64,000 nt of DNA, taken from the NCBI RefSeq assembly GCF_000340215.1, contig NW_006921532.1, forward strand, positions 10,949,764-11,013,763, written 5' to 3'. The stretch comes from Pseudocercospora fijiensis CIRAD86. Lineage: Eukaryota > Ascomycota > Dothideomycetes > Mycosphaerellales > Mycosphaerellaceae. Both the position numbers and the translations under genes were made by a program. Of the stretch, positions 1 through 9,274 are shown piece after piece; position 1 is the first letter of the stretch, and every line of letters starts with the position of its first letter. The notes under the pieces were generated by a model that did not search any database, was not told the DNA's origin, and saw only the letters and a program-made list of their open reading frames with translations.

Positions 1-1990
1 GCGAGCGGGAATGAATCGACCGATTCCCTGAGCCTCCTCCAGAGCCTGAGCTTCCGGTCATGGTGCTATTGCGAGAAGGAGTGCGGACTGAATAGGACTT
101 TCCTCGTCGAAGGGAACCCGAATTGCCTATGCCATGGCCTGTGCCTGTGCCTGTGCCTGTGGTTGTGGTTGTGGTTGTGGTCGCGCGAGATGGTGAACGT
201 AGCTGAAGCTGCACAGGAATTTCATCCACTTCTTCCGAGATTGTCGAAAATCGGGACACGACGTCCGAGCGCATTTGGTACTCCATTACCATTCCGTAGC
301 CGGTACCTGTGTGGTTGACTCGTTGCCAAGTGGGTGGAACGTGGTGCTCTGCCAAATATTCTACTAGAATGTCAAATTCTTGCATGTCTCGCTCTGTGAT
401 GGGTTCGTTTTCAAGATTCACGCCTCCGTAGAGCGTATCAATCAATGGCTTGTGTGCACTTCCATCTTCGTCTCGGGTTGCACAAGCCTGACTCAGGCGC
501 AGGACCTCCTGCAGGAAAGCCTTTAAAGATTTTGGGTCATCGGTGACAGGCATGGAAACGGTAGCCACATATGCAGCTGGCATTTTATCGACCGCAATGC
601 CTTTCGCGCTGAGGATTTCTGGATCTACTGAGTTCCAGCTGACTTTTGCGAACTGGCGCGCGTGAGCACTGAATACAGCAGAGAACGGCGCCATGGGAGC
701 TCCAGAGACTGCAAGAACTTCAGGCAATGGCGTCCAAGAAGGCATGGCGAGTTCAGCCCAGCTGTCACCTTTTGGTCGACTGGCGTGCTCAAGAATGTTC
801 AGATCATGGGCTTCAAGCATTGAATACCTTGCGGCGTCCGTGAGTATGGTGGCTAGTGGTCTGCTGTAATCCGGTCGGAGCAGAGGAGGTACTTCTCTCG
901 CAGAGGACAATCGTAGATATAGCCCAATGATTGCATAGACGTAGTCTTTCGGCTCACTGCATCGGAAATGCCATAGCGGCTCGATGAAGTCTGAGAATTG
1001 AAGCGCCCTGGAGATTCCGTTCGCACCTCCAGAAGCTTGCTTCTTATGCCAATCAAGGAATTCTCGCCTGCTTCCACCTTCGAATGCTTGCCGATTCCAG
1101 CCTCGATAGCGACCAAACTTGTCCACAAAATCGATAAGACTAGCAAGGCACTCGTAATTTCTTTTCGCAGGGCCAAGTCGCTTTGGTAGGAAGTTTTGCT
1201 TGTATACGATCCAGGTAAACACTCTTAGCAGCTTGGACAAGTCGAACTCGTATATACCGCAATAACATCGACTTTCTGCTGCAACGGCCGCTTCTTGCAC
1301 CACCCAGAGCCGACGAAACCAAGGCCTGGCGAAAAGGCTCAGTATTGGCGTTTCATCGAAAGGAAAAGAAAAGCCGTGGTTGTCTCTATTCTCTAAATAG
1401 AAATGCGGATGATATGCATCATGTCTGGCCAGATCGTACTTCATCTCTGCTTTCAGCTCCATGTAAGTGTGGAATGCCAGGCCAACCGTTCCGTCGTCTG
1501 GCCCAAGCCAAATTAGATTTCTTTCCGCGCGCTTGTAGATCTCGTGCATTCTCGACACCTGCTCGCTCCTCTCCGCTTGGTCCGCTTGGTTTATGCATAC
1601 CGAGTCGATCCAGAGGAACCGATAGTACTTCTTTTCTCGAAAGCGGCGCAGGACCTCTGCGGCACTGAGTGGTACATCGAATGATGAGCCATTCACCTCA
1701 ATTGTGAAGAGTGCTGTTGGATCGCCCCAGACATAGGATATCGTTTCATAGACTTCCTCCTCCGCTTTTGGCAGAGGGATCTGAAACAGGCGACATCTGA
1801 GCTCATCTTCCTCCGCACCGGGCTTGACTTCCAGCAGTCGGATCTCTTGTCGACGGACATCCAGAGGCCGGTACGGGCTCTTGATAATTTTCGAAGCTAC
1901 CTGACCGATCACATTCTTGACTTTTCTGCGAGGAATCTCAGGCTTCCCACCGCTTCCACCTTTCTTTCCTCGACCTTTGAAGAAGTCCAT
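1..1990 (-). CDS. HET-domain (heterokaryon incompatibility) protein, C-terminus cut by window edge
   Basis: A single uninterrupted reading frame runs from an ATG at 1990-1988 to the left edge of the window (663 codons, no stop), so the C-terminus lies outside. The first third contains the HET-domain signature blocks in order: YETISYVWGD near residue 80, then LWIDSVCINQAD followed by the conserved region ending IYKRAERNLIWLG, and FARPWFRRLWVVQEA about 70 residues later. HET proteins act in fungal allorecognition, where interaction of incompatible alleles triggers death of fused cells; the HET domain is the death effector. The N-terminus starts with a Lys/Gly-rich stretch (MDFFKGRGKKGGSGG) and has no signal peptide. 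Near the window edge the protein enters a Thr/Gly-rich repeat and then a Ser/Gly-rich stretch. No NACHT or WD40 partner domain is visible in the available part. The HET identification is firm; the specific allorecognition partner cannot be named. Confidence 0.9.
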   Translation of the reverse strand, partial: MDFFKGRGKKGGSGGKPEIPRRKVKNVIGQVASKIIKSPYRPLDVRRQEIRLLEVKPGAEEDELRCRLFQIPLPKAEEEVYETISYVWGDPTALFTIEVNGSSFDVPLSAAEVLRRFREKKYYRFLWIDSVCINQADQAERSEQVSRMHEIYKRAERNLIWLGPDDGTVGLAFHTYMELKAEMKYDLARHDAYHPHFYLENRDNHGFSFPFDETPILSLFARPWFRRLWVVQEAAVAAESRCYCGIYEFDLSKLLRVFTWIVYKQNFLPKRLGPAKRNYECLASLIDFVDKFGRYRGWNRQAFEGGSRREFLDWHKKQASGGANGISRALQFSDFIEPLWHFRCSEPKDYVYAIIGLYLRLSSAREVPPLLRPDYSRPLATILTDAARYSMLEAHDLNILEHASRPKGDSWAELAMPSWTPLPEVLAVSGAPMAPFSAVFSAHARQFAKVSWNSVDPEILSAKGIAVDKMPAAYVATVSMPVTDDPKSLKAFLQEVLRLSQACATRDEDGSAHKPLIDTLYGGVNLENEPITERDMQEFDILVEYLAEHHVPPTWQRVNHTGTGYGMVMEYQMRSDVVSRFSTISEEVDEIPVQLQLRSPSRATTTTTTTTGTGTGTGHGIGNSGSLRRGKSYSVRTPSRNSTMTGSSGSGGGSGNRSIHSRS
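137..181. repeat. coding hexanucleotide microsatellite in the HET gene
   Basis: GCCTGT is repeated about four times and is followed by GGTTGT repeated about three times. On the coding (minus) strand this reads as a Thr-Thr run followed by a Gly-Thr run. Because the unit is 6 bp, length changes keep the frame. Confidence 0.8.
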
Positions 1991-2203
1991 TGCGCCAGCT
2001 AAATCCAGCCCGAGCTAATATGGTCGGCCATGGTGCTCGTCAGGCACCAAGTTGAGTGCCACCGAACAGTAGGCAGTGAGCACACATTTTCGTTCTCCTG
2101 TGACCCCTTCCGCTAGCTAGCCCAATGCCTGTAGAATCTCCATATCAACCAAACCAACAACTTACAAGACCCCAGATCTGGCCTGGATGCTTGTCAAGGT
2201 TCA

Positions 2204-2690
2204 TTGAGACCGGATCCGGACCTGAACCTAGCCGCCGTAGAGGAAGGTACAAGCTACGAAGAGATCGCATTGTACCTACATTATTATCGTTCCGTCGTCG
2301 TCGTCGTGGCCACGGACTATTGGCGCTCTCGCTTTTACGTGCCGCAGGATCTGATATGCCAAATGTGGCGCATGGGAAGGGAAGGTCGCAGTCGCAAGAG
2401 GAAGAAAGCAACGCGTCGTCGACTCGAGCGCCAAGCCACGGGAAAACCTCGTTGCGAACCGAGATGAACGCTCCTCACGGACAACGACATCGCTGAGTGA
2501 CAGAGTCATCATTGATGAAGCGAAGATTGACTTCAGTACTATCCGGAGATGGTGGAATCCATTCTCACACGATGTGTACGTCGAGCAAGAGCATGGACGC
2601 AAATGGTTGGACAACTTGATCATGAAGAAGATCGCACCTCGGGAAGCGCGATGGCCTTGTCGATATCCTGAAGGCCGAGCAAGAGCGTGA
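2204..2690 (+). pseudogene. possible remnant or intron-containing hypothetical gene
   Basis: Two protein-like stretches lie in different frames. The first (2204-2467) has a central SYEEIALYLHYYRS block and a Lys/Arg-rich end. The second, in another frame and open from about 2400 to a TGA at 2690, reads IIDEAKIDFSTIRRWWNPF and continues with aromatic and charged residues typical of coding sequence. I could not find a GT-AG pair that clearly joins them, so a frameshifted pseudogene and a mis-modelled spliced gene remain equally possible. A 170-codon antisense frame over the same stretch is probably a shadow. I do not recognise the family. Confidence 0.3.
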
Positions 2691-3177
2691 ACAAGAACAT
2701 TGACGTTAACGTGCGTCGTGATAGGAGAACAATACCTACTGGAGCTGGATGGTATACACACACCTGCAATTATCTCGCCGAAGCCCATACTTCTAAAGCG
2801 AAGCTGTGTTCATACGTTGCGGCTGTATGAAACGCATGCACTGAGTACGGGCGCCCGCCGCCAGGCTACAGGCTGCTGGAAGGGAACAGTGAGCAATGTG
2901 CGTTGACATCGTTTGATGCAATGGAGCCAGTCAAGTGACATTTCACCCAGTGGTGCTAGAGCGCCTGAGAGAAGTATGCATGATATGATGATATCTTGAC
3001 ATTACGATCATGATTATCTCCGTCCAGCAGGACTATCCTATCCATCGAACTCAGCGCTCAGGTATCACTTATGCTTTCACGCTCAAAAAAAATGTATGTA
3101 CAAAAAAAACTGTGCTGTTGTGCCATGCTTCGCTGTCAAGCATCAAAAAAGCTGACCATTCCGCCTCAGTTCACAGG
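2691..3177. other. intergenic, no gene seen
   Basis: Spacer downstream of the membrane-protein gene, with two A-rich runs near 3090-3110. No convincing coding sequence, RNA gene or repeat was seen. Confidence 0.5.
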
Positions 3178-5130
3178 TCACAATGCCATCTCGTAGCTCC
3201 TGCTCGTGACCGGTCTCCAGCCATCACCACCGTCCTCGTCCCGGGCACTTCCCGCTGTTTGAGGTCTTTCTGCGAAATTGAACTCGCTGATCTCGCTCCA
3301 GGAAGGATAGTGCACACTCGGCTCAGCCAGGTATCGATTCTCTTCCGCAATTCTGTTCCGTAATAATGGACTGGGATTGCTCTTGCTGGGTGTCAAAGGA
3401 CTCACTCCGGGGACAGAATACACCGACGAGGAGGACTGGTTGAATTTCGCGAAATTCTCCCGGAATGGTGAGCCCTTGGCCGGCGATGGTCGATGGAAGG
3501 CCGGCGTAGGCGGTGAAGGTTTACATTCTGCAATGTGTCCATGTCGGCGCCAACGTGGAGAGAAGGGTATTGGTGATCCTCGCATGTTTCGCAAGCTGCC
3601 GGCGAGGAGTGCCGGAGGAATGTTGGCTGGTGTTCGATTGCTAGAAAAGCCATTTCCTGGCGCGGAAGGGTTGGCGTTTGCGTCTAATACTCTTTCTTGG
3701 TCTGAAAGTGGTAACGAGACCCAGTTCGGCGAGTCTGGTGGTGAGCCCGGTGGGCCAACAGGGCCTATGCTGTCAGGATCTGAGTCCAGAGATTCTCCTC
3801 GACCCAGAAGATCCGTTCTCTCCTCTGACGAGGTGATCGATGCAGTCTCAATCATCACAGCGGGATTGTCAGCGTAAGGAGGAAAGTTGCGACTGTTGTC
3901 TCGACTGTGTGTCGTGAAATGTGCAGCGTCTCGTTCTGCAACGGACGCCAATGGGAGTGCATCGTCGGCTTCTTGCTCAGCGACTACGAAAGGATTCGTC
4001 GTCCACGTTGACACTCTCCGCGACGGCGATTCAGTGTCCATTTCTGATATCGCAGCAAGGTCGTCACCAGGCAGCTCATGAGAGTTGCTGGGGCCCGGAA
4101 CCGGAAGCAATTCTGGAATTCCTCTTCTGATTGTAGAGTTTGACTTTTGAAGACGCGTTGGTCCTCTTCCGTACACTGGATGCACAGGATCCTCTTGTAT
4201 GACTTGATGCCGTACATAAGGCTTTTGGACCGGCTCTGGTAATTTCTCATCACTGTCGTCTGGTCCGAGCACACCGCCAGCTGCCGCAGCATCACCACCA
4301 CCTCTACCACTCGTCTTACGATTTAAGTAGTTGGTGGCAGCCATGTAGCTTCGGCTGGGCTCTGTTGCCTCCATCCTCCACGGCGTCACGCTCATGTTAC
4401 GAGACAGATTGGAAGTCAAAGGCTCGGTGGTGGCAGTCGTACAGACTGAACACCTCGCAGGTCTGAAGAACGATCCGCTCTTCTGTTTTCGGCGCCATAA
4501 GAGAAAAAATATTGCTGCCGCAATTCCGACGGCGACGAGGCTTACAAGAATTCCCAGAATTATAGCGATGCCTCTATCGCCAGCTTTGCTACCATGCTGT
4601 TTGAGCGGGCTTGCACTAGTGCTCATCGAAGGTTGTGCAGAAGTTGTTGCACTTGCAGACGACGACGTCGTCGCAGTTGAAGATGCCGAGGTTCGAGAAC
4701 TGGGCCTCTGCGTGGTGGAGATTAATGTTGTCGCAGACTTTGAATTGGTCGTCGCTTTGGGGAGGATCTCGGAATTTTGAGTTCGGGTAGGAGCCGCTGG
4801 ACTACTGGGGATGGATGTCAATGTCGTACCAAATATATCCAGGGTCTGTGGCCAAGTCAAGGCTTGCACGTCGATCGTCGAAGGCGTGTAGTATGGATAG
4901 TTGGCAGTGAGGATTTGAGAGAAAACCTCAAGAACGGAGTCGATATGGTTGTGCGTCGTTGTCGGTGCGGAAAATTGATGGTATTGCCCGTCGTCAAAGC
5001 CGCTGTTTTGTGCGCTTCCTCCTCCTCCAGTAACTGGTTCGCCTTCGAGCACGTCCAAAGCCGTTTGAGCCGCTGCAGCTGACACGAGTAGTGTGAAGAT
5101 CCAGCGTTCCGTGTGATAGACAGCTCCCAT
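3178..5130 (-). CDS. Ser/Thr-rich single-pass membrane protein (Mid2/WSC-like architecture, hypothetical)
   Basis: One exon of 650 codons. The frame stays open 24 nt further upstream only through a GTG, so the ATG at 5130-5128 is the start. Layout: a short N-terminal signal peptide (hydrophobic IFTLLVSAAAA ending near residue 22); an extracellular region with a Ser/Thr-rich stalk from about residue 100 to 180 (poly-S/T, O-mannosylation-type); one transmembrane helix around residues 185-212 (IILGILVSLVAVGIAAAIFF) followed by the stop-transfer WRRKQK; then a long cytoplasmic tail rich in Ser, Pro and acidic residues. This is the architecture of fungal wall-stress sensors of the Mid2/WSC type, but no WSC cysteine domain is present. 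Function is therefore inferred from architecture only. It may sense cell-surface stress, or be an unrelated S/T-rich membrane protein. Confidence 0.75.
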   Translation of the reverse strand: MGAVYHTERWIFTLLVSAAAAQTALDVLEGEPVTGGGGSAQNSGFDDGQYHQFSAPTTTHNHIDSVLEVFSQILTANYPYYTPSTIDVQALTWPQTLDIFGTTLTSIPSSPAAPTRTQNSEILPKATTNSKSATTLISTTQRPSSRTSASSTATTSSSASATTSAQPSMSTSASPLKQHGSKAGDRGIAIILGILVSLVAVGIAAAIFFLLWRRKQKSGSFFRPARCSVCTTATTEPLTSNLSRNMSVTPWRMEATEPSRSYMAATNYLNRKTSGRGGGDAAAAGGVLGPDDSDEKLPEPVQKPYVRHQVIQEDPVHPVYGRGPTRLQKSNSTIRRGIPELLPVPGPSNSHELPGDDLAAISEMDTESPSRRVSTWTTNPFVVAEQEADDALPLASVAERDAAHFTTHSRDNSRNFPPYADNPAVMIETASITSSEERTDLLGRGESLDSDPDSIGPVGPPGSPPDSPNWVSLPLSDQERVLDANANPSAPGNGFSSNRTPANIPPALLAGSLRNMRGSPIPFSPRWRRHGHIAECKPSPPTPAFHRPSPAKGSPFRENFAKFNQSSSSVYSVPGVSPLTPSKSNPSPLLRNRIAEENRYLAEPSVHYPSWSEISEFNFAERPQTAGSARDEDGGDGWRPVTSRSYEMAL

Positions 5131-6685
5131 CCTCGTACGGCTGCGAAAACGCACTCCCGCTATCAGCTTCCAACCCTAGCTCTTTCGTTCTCAAATGTAT
5201 CATCGAGTGGTATCGTCGGTCGTGGCCAAAAGTTCATCAGTAAAGCACCGAGGCGGATGGGCCGCCATTATAATCAGGTTCATCGAACAAGATTGCGGCT
5301 GTCTTGGATGTACGCTTGCAATTAGGCTCTGGCTCATTATCCTGGCTGACTTGCAGTCAGCGCGTGGGAAGGCTGGTGTGATTGCAGGCCAAGTTTAGAA
5401 AGATTGCACGTGCCCGAACATGTCCTTGCTGCTGCAAGATGAACGCATGGCTTCGACTTCCTTCGCTGTTCGGTCGCTTCAGGTCTTGAAACGAGTACTG
5501 GCCGTTTCTCAATCTGTTTTAACGTTGCCTCGATGCGGGTGCTGTTTGAAGCAAAGTCGAGTGAATCAGCTATTACCCTCTGCCCCGAAGTATCAGTACA
5601 ATGCGACTCGAGACATGCTGCATTACGCGATTGCTTCTTTCACTTGCAGTCGAGCAGCGGAAATTGAGCAGGCTTCCTGCAGTCGTCGTCTTCAATTAAG
5701 TGGTCCGGTCGCCATCGATTGGCTCTGGTGCCACGATGGGGGCTGATAGATGGTTGAGACGGCCATCGATGGTATCATACCTAGCGACTCTCCGAAGCCA
5801 CTTCTTCGCCATCATGAACACCAGCGCAGCACAGCAGTTTCAACCGATGTACTCGATGTGGCAGCCATGGCGCGATTTGTTCGTAATGCGCATACGAGCA
5901 GTCTTGAACACCCGACAGAGCTGGGTCCTGCTCGTCGGAAAGTTGCTGATCTCACCATGTCTTGCAGTCCTTTGACAGCAGTATGCTTGACGCACAGCCG
6001 TTTCTCTGTCCCGTCTAGAGTGTAGACCGGTCGTTGTCACTCACGTAGGCTCACACCTTGTGTGGCAAGGCCTCCAGGCTGTCCGGGCGCATTGACATGG
6101 CCGTGGTATGAGTGCTGCACGGGGAAATCAGTGCGCTTCGCAGTAGAGCGGCGACCAGCAGCACCACCGCACCGCACCGCACAGCAAAGCAGCACCCGCG
6201 TGCGCAGCCGCCTGGCTGTGGCATATGGCATGCATGGATAACATTAGAGGACGCTTGAGTCAGGTATTTGGCTGTGGTCTCATGCGTGTCAGTTGCCGAC
6301 GGTGCGGTTGTGGCTTTGGGCGCTTGGGAGTGGAAGATTGCAAGCTCTCCTGGCCGTTGGTCCTCTGTTGCTGAAGGGCTCAAGATGGCTGCGGCCGGTC
6401 TCAAAACGGACAACTCAGATCGACTTGATGACGCACACTCAGCTCCTCCTTTCTGTTCGTCGGGTAGTCGCCGTTGATGCTGGAGATAGCGAGGAAGGTG
6501 CAAAGGTGCGGTGCTTCGCTAGCTCGTTCCATGCCTGCCTGCAGATCTGCAAATTTAGATTTAGACTTTTTCACCAGCCACTGAGAGCGCCTGGCTTGGC
6601 TTGGCAGCGGCCGCGGCCGCGGCCTTTCTCCGAAAGCTACTCTGCCCTGCTCTGCTTCCGCGACACTACACTTAAGCACGTCGCC
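5131..6685. other. intergenic between two divergent genes
   Basis: A 1.55 kb spacer between the start of the membrane-protein gene (-) and SF3A2 (+). Several frames of 60-150 codons are open here, but none has recognisable sequence or supportive context. A short GC-rich palindromic GCGGCCGCGGCCGC run lies at about 6608-6624 just upstream of SF3A2. Confidence 0.5.
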
Positions 6686-7393
6686 ATGGACTATCAGAAC
6701 CGCGCCGGCTCAAAATTTGGTGGCGGCGGCGTCGCCTCACAGTCCGCAACAAATGCTGACCGTCGCGAACGTCTACGGAAACTGGCGCTGGAGACAATCG
6801 ACCTCGACAAGGATCCATACTTCTTCAAGAACCACGTCGGTAGTTTCGAGTGCAGACTGTGCTTGACCGTTCACCAAAACGATGGCTCGTACTTGGCGCA
6901 TACTCAAGGTCGCAAGCATCAGACAAACTTGGCGCGAAGAGCGGCCAAGGATGCGCAATTAGGCAAGAAGCACGAGGGCGAATACACAGGCGCAAATGCG
7001 GTGCACATCAAGCGCAATGTCGTCAAGATCGGAAGGCCCGGTTACAGCATCACAAAGACCAGGGATCCGATCACGAGACAAGAGGGTCTGCTCTTTTCGC
7101 TCCAATATCCAGAGATCTCGCAAGGCATCGAGCCGCGAGTGCGATTCATGTCAGCATACGAGCAGAAAGTGGAAGATCCTCCTGACAAGGCATTTCAGTA
7201 TCTGCTTGTTGCCGCAGAGCCCTACGAGACTTGCGGCTTCAAGATCCAGGCGCGAGAGGTGGATCGGCGTGAGGACAAGTACTGGACCTGGTGGGACCAG
7301 GACAGCAAGCAGTTCTGGATTCAGATCAACTTCAAGACCGAGCGTGACGAGCGTTTCAGCGGTGTACCTGGTCTTGCACCGACTCGCAGATGA
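6686..7393 (+). CDS. PRP11: splicing factor 3A subunit 2 (SF3A2 / Prp11)
   Basis: 235 residues, one exon. It is the SF3a subunit of the U2 snRNP that helps engage the branch-point region during prespliceosome assembly in the nucleus. The start MDYQNRAGSKFGGGG is the highly conserved N-terminus of this family. It is followed by the conserved LALETIDLDKDPYFFKNH block and a U1-type C2H2 zinc finger (Cys56, Cys59, His72, His78: FECRLCLTVHQNDGSYLAH). The C-terminal half has the conserved RPGY, LLFSLQYPEI and KYWTWWDQD-type blocks. The frame is open 393 nt further upstream, but the upstream codons do not resemble the family, and the ATG in the context GCCATGG at 6686 matches the conserved start. 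The protein ends soon after the conserved core, like Prp11 and unlike animal SF3A2 with its long proline-rich tail. Identification is very secure. Confidence 0.97.
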   Translation: MDYQNRAGSKFGGGGVASQSATNADRRERLRKLALETIDLDKDPYFFKNHVGSFECRLCLTVHQNDGSYLAHTQGRKHQTNLARRAAKDAQLGKKHEGEYTGANAVHIKRNVVKIGRPGYSITKTRDPITRQEGLLFSLQYPEISQGIEPRVRFMSAYEQKVEDPPDKAFQYLLVAAEPYETCGFKIQAREVDRREDKYWTWWDQDSKQFWIQINFKTERDERFSGVPGLAPTRR

Positions 7394-8310
7394 TCACGCG
7401 AGCACGTGGAGTCAATGAATGAGCACGCTGCCGCAAGCAGTGTCAAGGCGTCCGGTGCCAAACGCAGTACCCGCCATGGCTGCCACTAGCTCGGCGGTAG
7501 CGAAAGGAATACTGGCAAAGATGAGTGGATGTTGATGACCTCCTCCAAAGCTGCATTGAAAATCTTGCCGTACCTCCATTCGGGCTTGTCGAGGTCAGCG
7601 TGATTTCCTGTCATGATGGAGAGACAGGAACGTGCCATAACGCTGCAATCCTGCAACGCTGCGATTTGCAAAACCAGGCAGGATCACTCGAAAAGCGCAT
7701 TAGCCACAGAAGGCAGTCAAGTAAGGCAGTTCACTTGTTACGAGCAAGAACATAGCTGATCACTTTGAGGTTTCAAATGATGGCTGCGGGATTGTGACGG
7801 CCTAGAGGGCGATCAGTGTTATGTGGTACGTAAGCTCGAAAATCATGTTTCCCTCAGTTTGCGTCCGGCAGGACATTGACTCGGGCATCTCTCATATGCA
7901 AGACCGCTTCTGGCTTCGAGGATCTCGCTCTCGATCGGGCAACTTGAACGGCAACATGAACGCCTAGATATTGTTCACCTGCACCGGGACGTCGTTCTGC
8001 TCCAGAGCATCATTGTCATGGCTCTTGAGACTGCACGCCGACCGCTCCCTCAATAGGATTCGCAGGTGCAGCCTATTGTCCAGGAACCCAGACCTCACGC
8101 GATTGTCGACAGTGCGATCATAGTAGACTCTCAATTGTCGCGAGAACAATAGAAGTTACAGGTACAAATTCTTCCATCTCGCCCTTCGTCCTCTTCTTTG
8201 TTCACTTTTCATACCAACATCCCGCATTCGGACCGCTTTGTCTACATCATCGCGACTATCAACACACATCTACGCACAACACCGCATTTCTCAAATTGCG
8301 TGCGAACAGC
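7394..8310. other. intergenic, no gene seen
   Basis: Spacer between SF3A2 and the next plus-strand gene. Short open frames (60-76 codons) are unsupported. The last 150 nt before 8311 are pyrimidine-rich (CCTCTTCTTTG and CACTTTTC runs), as is common upstream of fungal transcription starts. Confidence 0.5.
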
Positions 8311-9195
8311 ATGACGAAGCGCAAAGCGGAAGAGGTCGAGGCTGGCTCCTCTGACCAACTTAGCAAAGTCGCAAAGCTCTCTCAAAAAGAGTCTCAACCC
8401 GACAGCATCAACGAGGCCGACGCTCTCAACACCAGCACCACCAGCAACGCCGGCCCAAACGGCGACACCACCAACACCGAGAGCCCACCCGACGAAACCA
8501 CTCCAAACTCACCTCAAGCCGACTCCACAACCCTCACCACCGCCGAGGCCACAGACACAGACCCCATCCCACCAAAACCGAAAGGCAAGAAGAAAGCCAC
8601 CCCAGTAAAAACAAAACCCAAACCCACCCGTAAAACCACCCGCTCCAAAACCGAAACCCCTCCCTCTCCACCACCCCCATCAAAACCAAAACGCATCAAC
8701 AAAACCCTAAAATCCAAAATCAAGACCCTCCTCACCTACCTCGAAACAAACCCACCCCCTCCCCTCTCCCGCACCACCCTCGAAATCCCCAAACCCCACC
8801 TCCTCGCCGCCCTCATGACAATGCGCCAAGACTACGAAATCGGAGATCCGAAATGGGCGGATCTCCAAACCGATGTTGGAGAAGCTGTTATCGAAGAGTT
8901 TGAGGCACCGACTGGAACGCTGGGGTTTATGACTGAGTGGGTGGTGCTGGATTTGAGGGTTAAGACGGAGATTGAGAAGATGGTTGAGGGTAAGGTTGAA
9001 GGGTGGGGACTTGAGGATGTTAGGTTTTTGGAGGTTGAGGTGGAGATGGTGGGGAGGAGGAGGGAGGGGGAGGCGGCGTGGAGGTTTTTTGAGAGTGTGG
9101 AGGATGTGCGGAGTGAGGATGAGGATGAGGATGAGGATGAGGGGGAGGGAAGGAGGTTTGGGGTTTGTCCTATGCCTGCTGCTGAGGTTTTTTGA
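8311..9195 (+). CDS. basic low-complexity hypothetical protein
   Basis: 294 residues from ATG 8311 (the frame extends upstream only to a TTG). The N-terminus MTKRKAEEVEAG contains a KRK basic patch. Residues 20-140 are Thr/Pro/Ser/Lys-rich and disordered, with runs such as KPKGKKKATPVKTKPKPTRK. The C-terminal half, from about residue 150, is probably folded (RQDYEIGDPKWADLQTDVGE, then alternating charged and hydrophobic residues) and ends in an acidic run (EDEDEDEDEGEG) and a short hydrophobic tail. A nuclear, nucleic-acid-associated role would fit the basic disordered N-terminus, but this is inference and I do not recognise the family. Base composition is odd: the first half is almost free of G in runs of C and A, while the last 300 nt are almost free of C. 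Confidence 0.7.
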   Translation: MTKRKAEEVEAGSSDQLSKVAKLSQKESQPDSINEADALNTSTTSNAGPNGDTTNTESPPDETTPNSPQADSTTLTTAEATDTDPIPPKPKGKKKATPVKTKPKPTRKTTRSKTETPPSPPPPSKPKRINKTLKSKIKTLLTYLETNPPPPLSRTTLEIPKPHLLAALMTMRQDYEIGDPKWADLQTDVGEAVIEEFEAPTGTLGFMTEWVVLDLRVKTEIEKMVEGKVEGWGLEDVRFLEVEVEMVGRRREGEAAWRFFESVEDVRSEDEDEDEDEGEGRRFGVCPMPAAEVF

Positions 9196-9274
9196 AGCAT
9201 CCATCCTCTTTCCTCCTCACGTCCTCAACATATCATACTTCAGTTCCTCCTGCGGCAAATCACGATACTTAATA

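Noticed and set aside
2276..2788. 170-codon minus-strand frame
   Set aside because: Runs antisense to the protein-like plus frames and shows low-complexity runs typical of a shadow.
5420..6025. Overlapping plus-strand frames of 91-108 codons upstream of SF3A2
   Set aside because: They overlap in different frames, have no domain-like pattern and no splice logic.
6608..6624. GCGGCCGC palindromes upstream of SF3A2 as a regulatory operator
   Set aside because: Simple GC-rich repeat with no known binding-site match.
8707..9204. Minus-strand frames of 122-165 codons over the basic hypothetical gene
   Set aside because: Arise from the strand composition skew; they are Leu/Pro/Ser homopolymer-like.
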